Positions 1-12,800 of a DNA stretch of 64,000 bases are shown one piece after another. The notes under the pieces were generated by a model. That model made no database searches. It was not told the DNA's origin and worked only from the letters and a program-made list of their open reading frames with translations. The stretch's first letter is position 1; each line of letters starts with the position of its first letter. The stretch is taken from NCBI GenBank assembly GCA_943735955.1, contig OX030957.1, forward strand, positions 8,639,844-8,703,843, given 5' to 3'. This stretch comes from Piscicola geometra (lineage: Eukaryota > Annelida > Clitellata > Hirudinida > Piscicolidae). Position numbers and translations under genes: made by a program.

Positions 1-235
1 GGGCTCTAGCTCCGTTCCACTCAGGAAGAGGTTTTCGGTTGAAAAAGACGTCCACTCCAAACTATTTTGCCACTCTCTCCAAGATGAACCTCGCCATCCA
101 AAGGTCGTCAGCCGCTGCCACTCCTACACTTGGTCCCACCTAGTCCAGGATGTATCTCGCCACCCACAATTCATCTCCCATCTCATGGGCGGCGATCCTA
201 GAGGGGTCCGCCTTAATGTGGACCCTTCCACTTTT
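1..235. other. GC-richer unclassified segment at window edge
   Basis: This stretch is clearly richer in G and C than the AT-rich DNA after it and stops abruptly before a short run of AAT repeats. It could be the end of an exon or of a transposable element cut by the window edge. No open frame or family motif is recognisable, so no function is assigned. Confidence 0.3.
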
Positions 236-540
236 TTCAATAATAATAAATTAAATTTAAACTCTTTTTTTTTATACGAGCATAATCGTTAACAATGGCA
301 TAAAACAGAATTTGTATATAGTAATACTTTATGAGTGTGTGTAGTTGTAGTGATAGCTGTCTAAAACCGAAATATTCTTTGCTTACTTAAATATTCGTAT
401 AAAAAAAAAAGTTTAACTTTTTTAAAGTGAGGGGAGAGGAAGTCAAGTTACAATGTTACAATGGTTCTGAGAACCATGGTTCTTATGCGCCTAGGCGCCA
501 CTCTACACGACGTACACATCTTTCAATGCATACGTCGCAA

Positions 541-650
541 ACGCCGCATCATAAACACTAGGTAGTTCACGGTTGCTTAACAAGGATTCGAACAGGCAAC
601 CTTTAAGTTGCAAGTCCGACGTCTATCATCTAACCCTAACCCTAACGCTC
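541..650 (-). repeat. tRNA-derived SINE head
   Basis: On the minus strand the segment carries a good pol III B box (GTTCGAATCC at about 583-592), preceded by a tRNA-like anticodon-arm region and a degenerate A box. At the 5' side of the head, 16 bases of CCCTAA-type repeat overlap it. The layout matches a degenerate tRNA-derived SINE head rather than a working tRNA, because the arms do not pair well. Confidence 0.45.
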
Positions 651-679
651 CCCATTTGCAAACTTTTCTAAAGTTATTT

Positions 680-1005
680 TGCATTTTTTATATTTTAATC
701 TTTCTTGGTTGATACTTCCATTTATAGTTTTTTAAAACTTATTCATTTTCAGTGAAAGGATTCTTTTTTGAATTAAACAGGCATTAAAGTTAAAGTCTTT
801 TTCGCTTCTTTCTATAAACCAGCTCTTTTAAATTTTTTAAACAACTTAGCTTTCTTTCTTTTACTCTAGTTAAGTTTTAACTGTTTTTTGCTTGACCAGT
901 TGCTTTGAAGCCTCCAAAAGAAGGGATTTGGCCATCTCTAGGCTACTGGCTCTTTTATAGGATGATGGATCTACTGACTGCATTTAATTTACTAGATTCT
1001 TCAAT
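680..1005. repeat. interspersed repeat family R1, partial copy
   Basis: This segment is similar along its length to 59,740-60,020. Its last 115 bases (about 890-1,005) are also repeated at 2,141-2,255. All copies have the same orientation. It represents the low-coordinate end of a longer repeat continued at 2,141-3,170. No family could be named. Confidence 0.6.
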
Positions 1006-2140
1006 CGTTTTTCTTTAAAAAATCTATAAAATTTCAAATCTGTTTGTTTTTCTAATGAATAAAAGATTTAATATCTCACTTTTTTTTTGTGTTTTTTCCA
1101 TCTCGGATGACGAAGAGCAACCAGCGAAAAATGCTGGGGGGGGGGGGGGGCTCAACTTTAAGGAATTTTTTAGTCTATATACCACTGCTATTGCGTTTTT
1201 GCAACATAAATTTTTTTCCAGTTTTAATACCAAGTTTTTTCCACATTTTTTGTACAATAAATTTGAAATTTTAATTTCGTAAGTTAAATTGTTTCATTTT
1301 TATCTTTCTAATTTTTTTTTCTTGTTCACATTTAAAATCTCTCAAAACAATCTTTCTTCGCTTAGATTTGTTAGTTTGATTTTAGTATTTTTATACAAAT
1401 TTAGTTTTAATTTCAAGGTAAAAAGCTAATAAATACTTTAATGTAATTTTTTTCTATTTAAAATAACTTTTAAAACGTTTTCAATGCATTTAAAAATCAA
1501 TGCTGCGTTTTCGCAACTTTGACGTAATATGATATCATATGATTTTTAATAGGCTTAGTCATTTATTACAATATTTATTATGAAAATAATAAAATTGTTA
1601 TATAAAAGTTCATGTATTAGGAAATTAATAAAATTTTTATTCAAATTTTAATTTTTTTAGATGAATGTTGATATTTATATTTTGAGAAAAAATACCAAAC
1701 CGCAAATGCTTCAAACTTGTAGCTTTTATTGAAGAAAAGATAATTTTTTCATTTCTCATAGTTTGATTATAAAATTAAATTAAAGATAAGATTCGTCGTC
1801 AGTGTCGTCTTTGCAACAGCACGACAGTTTATGAGTGTGCTGCAATTCAAGTTAAATATTTTGCTGCGTTATAATTATAATTATTATTATAACTAATAAT
1901 ATAATTAGATTTCAAAGTTTTTTCCAACTATTGACCATTTAAATTTATTAGTGTTTTAATAATTGTTGTTTGAATCAATTTATTTATGATTTATTACTGT
2001 ATAGAATTATGTCACACTTCCCGCCCAGGTTGCGTTTTCCCAACATTTTGCCCTGTTCAAACTTATGAAATAATTGTTTTTAATTTTGATTGATTTATTT
2101 TAACAACCATAAAAGCAAGTCTAAATGTAAAATTATTTGC
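1006..2140. other. AT-rich stretch without recognisable gene
   Basis: AT-rich sequence with a 14-base G run near 1,137-1,150 and poly-T runs. It separates two partial copies of repeat R1. Short open frames on both strands around 1,024-1,282 cross the G run and look random. No gene is seen. Confidence 0.5.
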
Positions 2141-3170
2141 TTGACCCGTTGCTTTGAAGCCTCCGAAAGACGGGATCTGTCCATCTCTAGGCTGCTGGTT
2201 CTTTTATAGGATGTTGGATCTACTGACAGCATTCAATTTACTAGTTTCTCTAGTTTATGGTTCACCTTAACACACTGCTTCTCCATACCAAGGTTGTGAA
2301 CAGGAGTGTCATTGATTTCAGAAGCCTGCTCACTAATTGGGTATTCCATAAGGCTTCTTCATCGATGTCCCGGTCTCTCTTTTCCCATCTAAAACCATCT
2401 TGAGATGAGACTGCATAAGATAAATTAACTTATAGACTCATTCCAAGTGCTCAACTGCTGCCTCTGACAATATGTGCACATCCAAACAGAAAAACACCAC
2501 CAGAACAACTTGAAATATGGAGGTTCCATGACTTCTCTAACAAGACAGGCTAGGCGATTGATTATCTGTAGGTTCTGGCGTGTGATCACTGAAGTGGTGA
2601 AAAGGAGCTGATTTTGCTTTGGAAAACCCCAAACTTGTTGTCTTTGTAAAATAAACAGCCCACTGGATACCATTCTTTGCTCAAGGTAGAGAAGAAATTC
2701 ATTGAATCGGTTCCAGGGTTTGGCAGAGCTCGGGAGCCACCAGCTCAAGACACATGTCAAGTGCATGTCCAACTACACTAAATTTTTTTTAAAAAACGTT
2801 TATTTCCACCATAAAACCTTGTAAAACCATGATATATCCTTATATCCGTTTCAACCAATTGCAGAACTTTATTCCTGCCACTGCTCAAGCCCGGTATAGT
2901 GTGGGCGGCGCAAATATTTGTTAATATTATATGATATTAAATACTTAACTTTTTTTATCGTAAAATGTTAATAAATTAAATTATCTAATGATTTCTTTTT
3001 ACTTGAAAACGCTGAGGCTAAAATTTGCATTTAGTTTTTTGGGTGTGGGGAGTTTCATCAAAAGTACCAACTTCCAATATTAAATATTCATGGAATAACC
3101 TAGTGAATCATATTCCAAGTCGACATAACGAATTTCCAATTGTTCGATTTTTGCTTACTTATCCCCCTCT
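2141..3170. repeat. interspersed repeat family R1, longer partial copy
   Basis: Colinear and same-strand similarity to 59,940-60,970 continues for about 1 kb, including a shared AT-rich tail. On the minus strand both copies keep similar short reading frames, for example EPPYFKLFWWCF at about 2,500-2,540 and 60,240-60,290. Another shared frame contains PISEQASEIND. The repeat may therefore derive from a coding element, but every frame is broken and no transposase or RT motif is recognisable. Confidence 0.6.
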
Positions 3171-3401
3171 CCTATCTTTTACAAGCGACGGTTGGAAGTG
3201 AAACTTCATTGAAATTAACCGTCTAATTCGACATTAATCTTCCAACAGTGCGTTTGAAAAGAAAGGAAACAGATTTCGATTTTATTTATTTAAAACTTTT
3301 AAAGTAAATAAATAATAATAATAATGCTGATCTTGTAGTTGATGATGATGATGACGATAATGATGATTTGATGATGATGATTATTTAATAATTAAAATGC
3401 T

Positions 3402-6400
3402 TCATCGGGTCAGCTGCTTGCGAGACTTGCCGGTCTGCTTGGGCATTTTCTTGGTGGCTCCGTAGTCGAGGCCTTTCGACTTGTAGAAGTGTGGTGCCAC
3501 TTCTAGGAGCCAGGCGTTTTCAATGGCGACGATCTGCCGCATGTAGTCTTTGGTGGTGAAGACGAGTTCATGGTAGAGTATCCAGCGAGGTCGATCGTCT
3601 ATCAAGCAGCTGTTGGGGTGCATGAAGACGTTCTGCTGGTGCTTCACCGTCTTGTACTCTCCCGACCGACTGAGACTCGCCGTGTGGTAGAAGAATCCTG
3701 CAGTGATGGCCTTCCTGATGGCCTCAGTGTCGCTGCTGGAAGTGATGTCGATCTCGACCCTCTCCAACAAGCCCTCCAGCTGTTCCCTCACGTCCCTCGC
3801 CCGCTTCAGGGAGCGGTGTTGCACGTAGTTTTCGTAACACCATTGCGTCGAATATTCCGTTTCGACCCATCTGGTGTACACGTTGAGCAGCGTGAAGTGG
3901 TCGCCCAAGGCGTTAGGTTGCAGATTGAAGTTTTTTCTGGCGGTGTCGGCAAGAAGGAGTTTGTTTTTGGGTCTGTAGAATATGTTGCTGTTGACTGAAA
4001 GCATGGATGCGATGGTGATGATCTCCTCGACACACTTGTACTTCTCGGAAGCGAGTATCATCTTCGAGATCTGAGGATCAACTGGGAACTCAGCCATCTT
4101 CCTGCCAACCATCGTCAACTGACCCTTCTTGTTGAAAGCAGCCAAGGCATAAAGCAGTTCCAGCGCCTGGATGAGGTTCTCGTGGGGTGGTCGGTCCATG
4201 AACTCAAAGTGCAAGAGGTCGTCGATGCCCAGGCTCTTAAGCATCAGCACCACGTTCGCAAGATTCACCCGCTGGATCTCGGGAATGGTGTTTTCTTCAA
4301 GCTCTTTTAGGTAGGTCCATTGCGTGTATAGTCTGAAGCACTTGCCAGCAGACACTCGGCCTGCCCTGCCCGACCTCTGGTTCGCCATCGCCTTCGAGAT
4401 GGGAGTGACGACGAGCGACTCGATGCCTGTCCTGGCGTTGTAGCTGTTCATCTTGCAGAAGCCGATGTCGATGACGAAGACGATGCCGTCGATCGTGAGA
4501 GAAGTCTCGGCGATGTTCGTTGCGAGGACAACTTTTCTGGCACCTGGAGGTGTTGGAATGAAGACCTTGGCCTGCATGTCTGTGGGCAGGTTAGCGTAGA
4601 TGGGCAGGATAATCATCTCTTTGAGTTTCTTCCCCAGCTTTCTCGTCCGTTCCAGAAGCAGTTCTTGCACTGTCTCGATCTCTTCCTGACCAGTCAGAAA
4701 TACTAAGACATCTCCCAACGCCTGCGTCACGTGGATCTGCAGAATCGAGATGACTGCTGCATCGATGTAGTCAGCCTCAGGCGTCTTGGTGTAGTAGATG
4801 TCGACCGGAAATCTCCTGCCCGGGATTCTGAAGATGGGCGCGTCGTTGAAGAAGCTGGAGAACTTCTCGGCGTCGAGGGTAGCGCTCGAGATGATGAGTT
4901 TCATGTCGGAGCGGAGACAGATGATGTCCTTCATGAGACCGAAGAGGATGTCGGTGTGCAGGGTGCGTTCGTGCGCCTCGTCGATGATCATGACGCTGTA
5001 GCTGGCCAGGTCAGGTTCGTTGAGGAACTCCCTCAGCAGCATGCCATCGGTCATGTACTTGATCACTGTGCGCTCCGAGGTGCAGTCTTCGAAACGAATA
5101 CTGTAACCCACCTCGTTGCCCAGCTTCACGCGCATCTCTTCGGACACGCGCTTTGACACTGACATGGCGGCAACCCTCCTCGGCTGCGTGCAACCGATCT
5201 TCTGTCCGTTCCTCGTGAAGCCTGCCTCGTGCAAGTACTGCGGCAGTTGCGTGGTCTTGCCTGACCCGGTCTCCCCCTCGATGATTAGCACCTGATGTTC
5301 CCTGATGGCCTCCAGCAAGTCTCTTTTGTATGCGAAGATTGGCAAACTCTCCTTGTTCTCCTCGATTGACTTCCTCTTTAGATCATCAGCGGAAGGTCCC
5401 TCCTCCTCCAGATCACCACTGCCTGGCATGCACTCATCCTTCATGAACTCTATCTCCTCGTCGAGGATCAGCTCATACTCCTCCTTTTTGGCGTACATCT
5501 TGGCATCTCGAGCGCCGTAAGACGACGTGGCGTTCTGGATGTTCTCGTTCTCCCACTTGTGCTGTTCGTAATCGGCGCCTTTCTCAGAGTAATCGTCAAA
5601 GTATGGCACGTTGATGTTCCTGCCCGGCTCTGGCAAGTGGTACTTGTTTTGCTTCTCGCTTTCCGTCACACTCTTCAACTCTTTCCCGAGGTTCAGCAGT
5701 TGTTCCTTGTATTGCAGATCTATTTTCTCTCTTTTCGTCAGTTTCACATCACCAAAGATGTACTTTTCGTCTTCCAACTCCATCTCCAGGTCTTCAAACT
5801 TATCCTTTTGTCGCTTGCCCATGTATTCCCTTCTCGAAACCTTTCTGAGATTGGCAAAATCGATTTCCTGGTTGGAAGTCTCCATTTTGAGTCGTTTCAA
5901 GGCTTCTTCAGCTGCCTTCTTGTCCGATTTAGACATTATTTTCCTTGTTTTTTCTTTGTCTCGTTCTTTCAAACGCTCACTAAACTCATTCCTGGCTCTC
6001 ATTTCTTTCTCATCCTCTGAACTTGATACCTCCTTTTTAAAATGGCCTGGTCTCTTCATGACAGTCTCATCCTCACTCTCAGATTCCTTTCTGCTCCTCA
6101 ATGATTTTTGACTTTTTTTGCTTTTCTTAGATTTCTCTTTGAGTGATTTATTTATTTCTTGATCATCATCATCATTATCTGATAATATTAAATTATATGA
6201 TCTTTTTTTAAGTTCAACCTGTTTGGCTCTCTCAGCATCAAGTTCTGACTGTCTTACACTGGTGGCTTTGTGAGGAAGTTTAGGCCAGAGGTTTTTGTAA
6301 AAAGTATCACCCACTTCTAGCAACTTGTCTTTATTGACTCTCTCCAGGAATAGATCATAGGAAGCATACTCTTTTGAAATAGCAAGTAAGTACTCAGTGA

Positions 6401-6461
6401 TGTACTTGTCAGAAACCCCGACTGTCTTCAAACTATCAGAAATGAGTTTCTTAACTTCCAT
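3402..6461 (-). CDS. DHX16: DEAH-box pre-mRNA splicing helicase DHX16 (Prp2-type)
   Basis: ATP-dependent RNA helicase of the DEAH family. In this family DHX16/Prp2 remodels the activated spliceosome before the first splicing step in the nucleus. The 1,019-residue frame is intact and without introns. Residues 80-280 are charged, lysine/serine/glutamate-rich, as in DHX16. The helicase core follows: Walker A GETGSGKT (396-403), TQPRRVAA (425-432), DEAH (494-497), SAT (526-528), TNIAETSLT (648-656) and QRSGRAGRV (695-703), then the usual C-terminal extension. Length matches animal DHX16 (about 1,040). The Met at 6,461 is chosen because it opens a conserved-looking N-terminus. A minus-strand AATAAA lies at 3,281-3,286. 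It is divergent from PLXDC with 372 bases between the start codons. DHX8 or DHX15 are less likely because their N-termini differ. The lack of introns, when neighbours are split, is notable. Confidence 0.95.
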   Translation of the reverse strand: MEVKKLISDSLKTVGVSDKYITEYLLAISKEYASYDLFLERVNKDKLLEVGDTFYKNLWPKLPHKATSVRQSELDAERAKQVELKKRSYNLILSDNDDDDQEINKSLKEKSKKSKKSQKSLRSRKESESEDETVMKRPGHFKKEVSSSEDEKEMRARNEFSERLKERDKEKTRKIMSKSDKKAAEEALKRLKMETSNQEIDFANLRKVSRREYMGKRQKDKFEDLEMELEDEKYIFGDVKLTKREKIDLQYKEQLLNLGKELKSVTESEKQNKYHLPEPGRNINVPYFDDYSEKGADYEQHKWENENIQNATSSYGARDAKMYAKKEEYELILDEEIEFMKDECMPGSGDLEEEGPSADDLKRKSIEENKESLPIFAYKRDLLEAIREHQVLIIEGETGSGKTTQLPQYLHEAGFTRNGQKIGCTQPRRVAAMSVSKRVSEEMRVKLGNEVGYSIRFEDCTSERTVIKYMTDGMLLREFLNEPDLASYSVMIIDEAHERTLHTDILFGLMKDIICLRSDMKLIISSATLDAEKFSSFFNDAPIFRIPGRRFPVDIYYTKTPEADYIDAAVISILQIHVTQALGDVLVFLTGQEEIETVQELLLERTRKLGKKLKEMIILPIYANLPTDMQAKVFIPTPPGARKVVLATNIAETSLTIDGIVFVIDIGFCKMNSYNARTGIESLVVTPISKAMANQRSGRAGRVSAGKCFRLYTQWTYLKELEENTIPEIQRVNLANVVLMLKSLGIDDLLHFEFMDRPPHENLIQALELLYALAAFNKKGQLTMVGRKMAEFPVDPQISKMILASEKYKCVEEIITIASMLSVNSNIFYRPKNKLLLADTARKNFNLQPNALGDHFTLLNVYTRWVETEYSTQWCYENYVQHRSLKRARDVREQLEGLLERVEIDITSSSDTEAIRKAITAGFFYHTASLSRSGEYKTVKHQQNVFMHPNSCLIDDRPRWILYHELVFTTKDYMRQIVAIENAWLLEVAPHFYKSKGLDYGATKKMPKQTGKSRKQLTR

Positions 6462-6833
6462 ATGAATATTTCAATCTGATTAATTACTTAAAAACACGGA
6501 AACTTTATTAGAGAAACAATGAGCTGAAAATGTGTTTAAACTTAGACCTAAGTATTCACAAGTAATTATTTTTTATATATAATTTTTAAAAAAAGATTTA
6601 TCAAAATTTTATAATATAAAGTCTTAATAATCTAACTTATTTAACTTTTTTTGCCAGTTCATATATAATTCAATTATTATCTATTCAGTATTTTATAAAT
6701 TTTTCAATACTATACAAGTATTTTCAAATTTAATCATAGTTCATTCAAACAAAATATTTTAATAATTATACATTTTTTCAAAATTGTCTTTGCTGTTGTT
6801 TAAGGAGATCTTTAACAGTTAATCTTGATAAAA
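6462..6833. promoter_or_regulatory. divergent promoter region between DHX16 and PLXDC
   Basis: Only 372 AT-rich bases separate the start codons of the minus-strand helicase and the plus-strand receptor. Both genes' 5' UTRs and promoters must lie here unless there are unseen upstream exons, so a bidirectional promoter is inferred. No convincing TATA box position or CpG-rich island can be picked out. Confidence 0.5.
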
Positions 6834-9800
6834 ATGTCCTCTTTTAAACGCATTGATGAGTACTTATTTTGTTTCCTAATGTTATCTTTTGTACTGCCAA
6901 GTAAGATTTATTTTTATTCACTCAATATAATATTAATGAAAAATGAAATTGGTTTGAAAGGAATTTCAGGAATATACCTTGTTAATTTAATAATTTATCA
7001 TTTTTAATATTTCTGGAAAACATAATAAATATTAAAAATTACTACATCCAATTCAGTTTCATCTACAGAAGATTTTAAAAACAATACAGTGGTTCCTTCA
7101 CAGCCAGAACCTCAGCCAAACATTGATTTATCTTCAGTAAAATCTAGCACTGCCAAAGCTTTAAACTCCACAATCACCATTTTACCTCTCTCTAAATCCA
7201 CTGTTCATACTCCAGAAAAAACCACAACAAAGTCCTACAGCAGTTCTTTATTGACCGAGACCACAAGCTCACTCAACAAATTATCAGCTCCTCCAACAAC
7301 CACTCCAACCACCCTCCAACCTCTCATCACTTCTAAACTTATAAAAAACACTACAAGAATTGATCAAATTGAACACACGCTCAACACAAATGATTCAGTC
7401 AACCCAGCCAAGAACACTACTGAACCTACCTACTCCACCATAAACACACCTTCCTCTTATTCTGTCACCACTTTTGTTCCAACTACCACCACTACACTCA
7501 CCACTATATTGGTTAAAAGAGTGGAGGTGTGTATTTATCAGTTTGGGATGTAAATAATTAAGCTTCAGTTTTTATTTCAGGAATCATAATTTAATACAAT
7601 TGAAATACAAATATGTTTTTCATTTCAAACCCTTCAAAAAAATGCTTAAAAACCAATATAAAATAAACATATAAAACTTAGTAACTTTATTTTCATACCT
7701 ACCACTTCTTCATTTATTATTATAATAATACTAATAACAATAATAATGTCTTTTATAGCAATAATAGTGACAATAAAAATAAATATATAAAAAATTGACT
7801 TCTCCAACACACCAACCACGATGACAGGACTACCACAGGTACTACAAGTCGATGGTGTTGAAGGGCGTGATGGGGCAATGGTGGGTGGACGAGGGTCTCA
7901 TGTACCAGGCAGACAAACACCACACACTCTCTGAGAGCTATCGTAGTGCTGCTGTCAGTGCTGGTGCTGGGGATTGTGGTGAATTAGGGGTGCTATTGGT
8001 GTAGTGGTATTTTAATGGTATAGTAGTAGTAGTGTTGTTGATTTACAAGGTAATGGTGTATTATTTTGTTGTTGTTGGTGTACAAAGGGATTCAGTAGTG
8101 GCGATGTTGTTGGTTTTGTTTTGGTGGTTTAATGGTGGCATCTTGGCTTCTGGTGACAGCTTCTATTATGTTTGAAAGCATTTACTACCCAAAATCAGTT
8201 TTTGTATGCCGGATTATTTGCGTTGCAGCTTATCTTTTTTAAAATTATATTAAACGACTCTCATCATACACGCCATCAGACCATATCACTGAGGTTTCCT
8301 TTCACTTTCTACGGGCATGTGGTCACCCAGGTCACCATTGCCACTGGAGGTTCGTGAGTATTGAGATGTATTTATTGTTAATCTCGTAGGTTTTTTGAAT
8401 TAAATATTAGCACCCTATTAACTCTCATTCACTAGGAATTCTTCTATGTTTTTCTCGGGTTTGAAAAAATCACAAAGATTTTTTAAGTGCCGAGCCTTTC
8501 CGTTCGGGGCTTTTATTCAGCTTTTGTTTTTTATTTAATCTTCGGCCCTCCACGTTTTAAAATAGGAATAATTTTTTTCCTTTTGTGTATGCGAGTATCT
8601 TGTTCACAGACCATTCACCTCAGACTACTTCATGCGAATAAATCAATATAAAAAAAACTCAAACGAAAAGTAAAATTTAATTTATTAAAAATCATTTAGT
8701 ATAAAATAAGTCAAAATACCCGGTGAAAGTTTTTCCAAGTTAATGAGTGTAAAATTTTAATGCTAGTGGTTTCTATTCATGCCTTAAACGAAATAAATTT
8801 TTAGTAAAATTTTTAAAAACAAATTTATTTATTAAATCTTTTTTCAAATGATTAAATCAAAATCTTTAAAAAGGCGCTAAACTTCTGAAATTATAATGCA
8901 AATCCGATAAATCAAATCATGAAAAATGTTAATTATCTCCCAAATCAAGTATTTTTAAATTATGATAATTTCGAAAAAATCAAATCCATGTTTAAAATTA
9001 AATTTTAATCCATTGAGGTAAAATCTTTTTTTAAATTCTGGACATAAATCAATACATGTATAGTTTTAAAAAGCTTATACATAAAATTTGTGTAAAATAA
9101 AAAAAATGGACTTATTCATGTCGAAGGACTTTCACACTTTGTTGGTCAACTGATTTACGGTAAAAAAAAGTCGGTGATTTGTAAACTTTTTCGGTTAACA
9201 TTTTCAGTGGTTTAAAAATCATAATTTTAAAGTTTTCTTTGAATAATTGTAACATTAAAATATTTAATTTTACGCAACTTTTTTATATACAGTTTTAAAT
9301 TCTCGAATATTTATGAATATTTCACATATTTTGTCGGTTTTTCTGACTTGTGGTCATGACTCATTTAATACGTTTTTATTTTTAAATCCTTTATTTAGTA
9401 GAATTTTATTCAACTTTCTTCTAATCTGAGACCCTTTCTCTCGCATAGAAAATGTATTAAGAATTTTTGACAACTCTATTCTACTCCACAATAACAATGA
9501 TGCAAACCAGTTTTAAAATATTAAGGAATTATAAATGGTTAAAACAATCATAGGTGGTTGAGCAGGAGATATACAATGAAATAATAGTTATTTATGATAA
9601 AACTGTAACGAATTTTTCTTTATTAAAGATGTTAAAAAAATTTTCTCCGTGGAGTATGAAATGTTCTGAACCTTAACAACCAAAAAACAAGTTATTTGAT
9701 GTTCCACTCTATAAATTAACTTGCGACGCATTGTTTGCCACTAAGAGTTTTCACTGTTTATTTATAGTTGCTAGGATAAAACAATAAAATAATCGATAGT

Positions 9801-12800
9801 AAGAAACAATGGGCGACGGGATGGCCTAGCGGTAAGAAACTTGGCATTCGGCTCACTAACGTTTGTTTTAAATGTTTTGATTCGTATCGTCGCCTAAGTG
9901 CATAAATTCTCCAAAAGAGCCTTGCATTTTATGTGATATCCCTTATTTAAGAGACGAGATTTTCAAACTTTTATTTCGAACATAATTTTCAAGCCGCCCA
10001 TTTAAAAACTCGAATGTATATAAGATGTTTGAAAAATGTAATTTTTTAAATACGTTATAAAATAAGTAGTTTTCAAAAAAAAACAGCTGATTATTCTATT
10101 CCTAGATAATAGTCCCACGCTTGATCCTGGACAAGAACACTAGTGCTGTTGCTTGCACTGAGGATGCACTCTCCGGAGCTCGAACGACTGGCAGACCAGC
10201 AACCTTCCATGCTGAAACACGCCAAAGTGCACTCCAAACCACTCTTCTTTGCCAGTCTGGCCATTTCGAAGTTGCTCTGGTGGAAACCTTCGAACATTTG
10301 CCACTTGAATGCTTTCTTGATCTCAACTACAAACGCTTCAATCTCGCATATTGTGAGATAACCAGGGGATGGTTCAGGCTGCTGCACGATTAGGTACTTA
10401 GAGAAGGGGATGGGAAGAACGCAATACACCGTGAAGGGACCAGTTCCATCAATCGTATTCGGGTATTGAGCACATATATGGTACGTGCCTCTGACCACAT
10501 CAATATCTCCGAGGTCAATTGTAGAAAGGCCTACAATGAAGTTGTCTAGCCGAAACCTAAAACTATTTCTGCCATACACTGACACCTTTCCAACTATGTA
10601 GAAGTTCTGCATGTCGCAAAGCCACCAGGTTCCCTCTGAATGGGAACACGCGCCAACGTGTAAATATGGATCAAAGTTTCCGTCCACGGCATATGCAGGT
10701 TCATATGTTGCATAAGTCCCATTCTGTTTGGCAGGCTTGTTCAGGAGGATGTTGTAGGTGGAAACTGAGGGAGTAAATGCACTTATATGCACGATGAATT
10801 CCCAATTAGAATGACATGAATAAGTAAAAAAAACTTTTAATTTTTATTTTAAAACTTACAATTATTCGAAGAAGCCCTCAGCTGACAATTCACCACAAGC
10901 ACAAAAATTAATATAATCATAATAACTATTATTCTTTTGTTTACCTGAAACAACATTCTGTCTGTAAACTCACCAAGCATTGATAAAGGAGCTTGAACAG
11001 AAGTTTATATACGCATCTCAGTGCACAAAAGAATCTTTTCATATATTATTCTCTTTTTACTAAATACCAGCAGCCGTATTCACAAAGCTCAGATAACTAA
11101 ACGAGCCGTTTAACACAACGTTCTGTCAAAAAAAGACTAAACATGCTGTTACTAAACAGAGCGCTTAAATTAGTATTCACAAACACCTGTTAGGCTCGTC
11201 GTTTAGTAGCAGACGTCTTTAAGCAAAACAAATATTATTATTTTCTATGTTTTGTGCGATAGTTGAAATTATTTGCATTTCTAGTACGAGTTATATTTTA
11301 GTAGCTTTTATTTAACACATTTATATATTAATTAATCAATTATGATGAATGAAAGTTTAATAGAAGATAAAAAAAGAAGACGAAAAGCGTTTAATGATGA
11401 AGAAAAGTGGTCCTTAGTTGAGTTTTTTGAGGAGAATAAGAATGTATTGTGTAGAGACGGGAGAGCTGCGGCATTAAAAAGAAAGAATGCTGCTTGGAAA
11501 GAAGTAATTTTTGATTTTTTAATTTAATTTATTATACAAATCATTAATATTAATTACTATAAATTTACTAGGTTTTGAATCTATAGAATTTCTATCTATA
11601 TAAATTTTTATTTAAAATAGTTATTTTAAAAGATTGTTAATGAAGTGAAAAAGTTTTCTGCACAAAAAAGAGAATATGTAAACATTAAAGTGCTATGGAA
11701 TAATTTATTGAGGAAGTCAAAGAAAGAAATCTGGGATAATAAAAGGCACAAGACTGGTGGTGTGTCAGTAATAATAATTTCACCAATAAGTTTAAAAATT
11801 TATCAAATATATAGGGAAAATTCTCCGACATACCATGGTTTAGTAAGGGTATTATCAAAATTTAATTCAAGATGGAAAACAATTTGAACCAGTAGAGGGT
11901 TCAAGCTATACACAAGAAGGCCCTAAAAATGTGAAATTGACATTGAAACAGATGATGATGATAATAATAGTAATAACAATGATAATAACAATAATAATAA
12001 TAACAAAAATAAAGGGAAGAAAAACAACAGAAAGTAAATCAAGTAAACTTATATAATGAAGTGTTGATAGAGGAGAAAAAAATTTGATTGCTGAAACTAA
12101 CTATTATAATGTAAAAACAAAAATTTGTGATTTGAAACTCAACTTTTTATTGATAGAACAGGAAAAACTGAAAAACGAGTTACTCATTAATTAATAAAAA
12201 TATTGGTGTTGTTGATTGTATATTACTAAACAATACTTAATTGAAATGTCGAAAGGCAAAATCATCACGATAGTTAAATGCATTATCATTAACATAATTT
12301 TCACTGTCATCTTCATTATCAGCCTCTTGTTCATCATCAATGCAATTATCAGCCAACAATAGGCCTAAATTATGGAGAACAGCACAGGCACCAATTACTT
12401 TGGTAACTTTTCAGGATTGAGTCTCAATTCTCCATGCAAGTGTGAAACCTTCTTTCCATCTTCCAAACACTTGTTCAATTAAAACTTGAGTTTTTTTGTG
12501 ACTGGTATTAAATTTTTTCTTATATAATGTGTCTGGATTGAGGTATGGAGTGAGTAGGCAAGTTGAACACGGGTAACCTGAATCTCCCAGTATAATACCT
12601 TTATAAGTTTCATTTATTAGTTTCTGGCTGATGGCTGATTCTTTCAATACCATCGAGTCATGTGTACTTACAGGCCATTTGGCGACAGTATCAATAAATT
12701 GTCCTTTGTGGTTACAAATACATTGATCATTTATTGAATGGTAGGATTTCCTGTTTACATAGGAATATTCATGTTCTGTTGGACTTTGAATTCTTATGTG

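Noticed and set aside
615..650. Telomere-like CCCTAA repeats
   Set aside because: Only about two and a half units, inside a SINE head; not evidence of a telomere.
3570..6111. Open frames opposite DHX16
   Set aside because: Shadows of the helicase coding strand without motifs of their own.
8172..8279. Upstream extension of PLXDC exon 4 (start at 8229)
   Set aside because: In phase and partly family-like, but the 8280 start gives a gap-free match to the RxAA...FYGH region; kept only as an alternative.
9812..9894. Functional tRNA gene
   Set aside because: T arm does not pair, spacing after the first stem is wrong, and no plausible anticodon arm forms.
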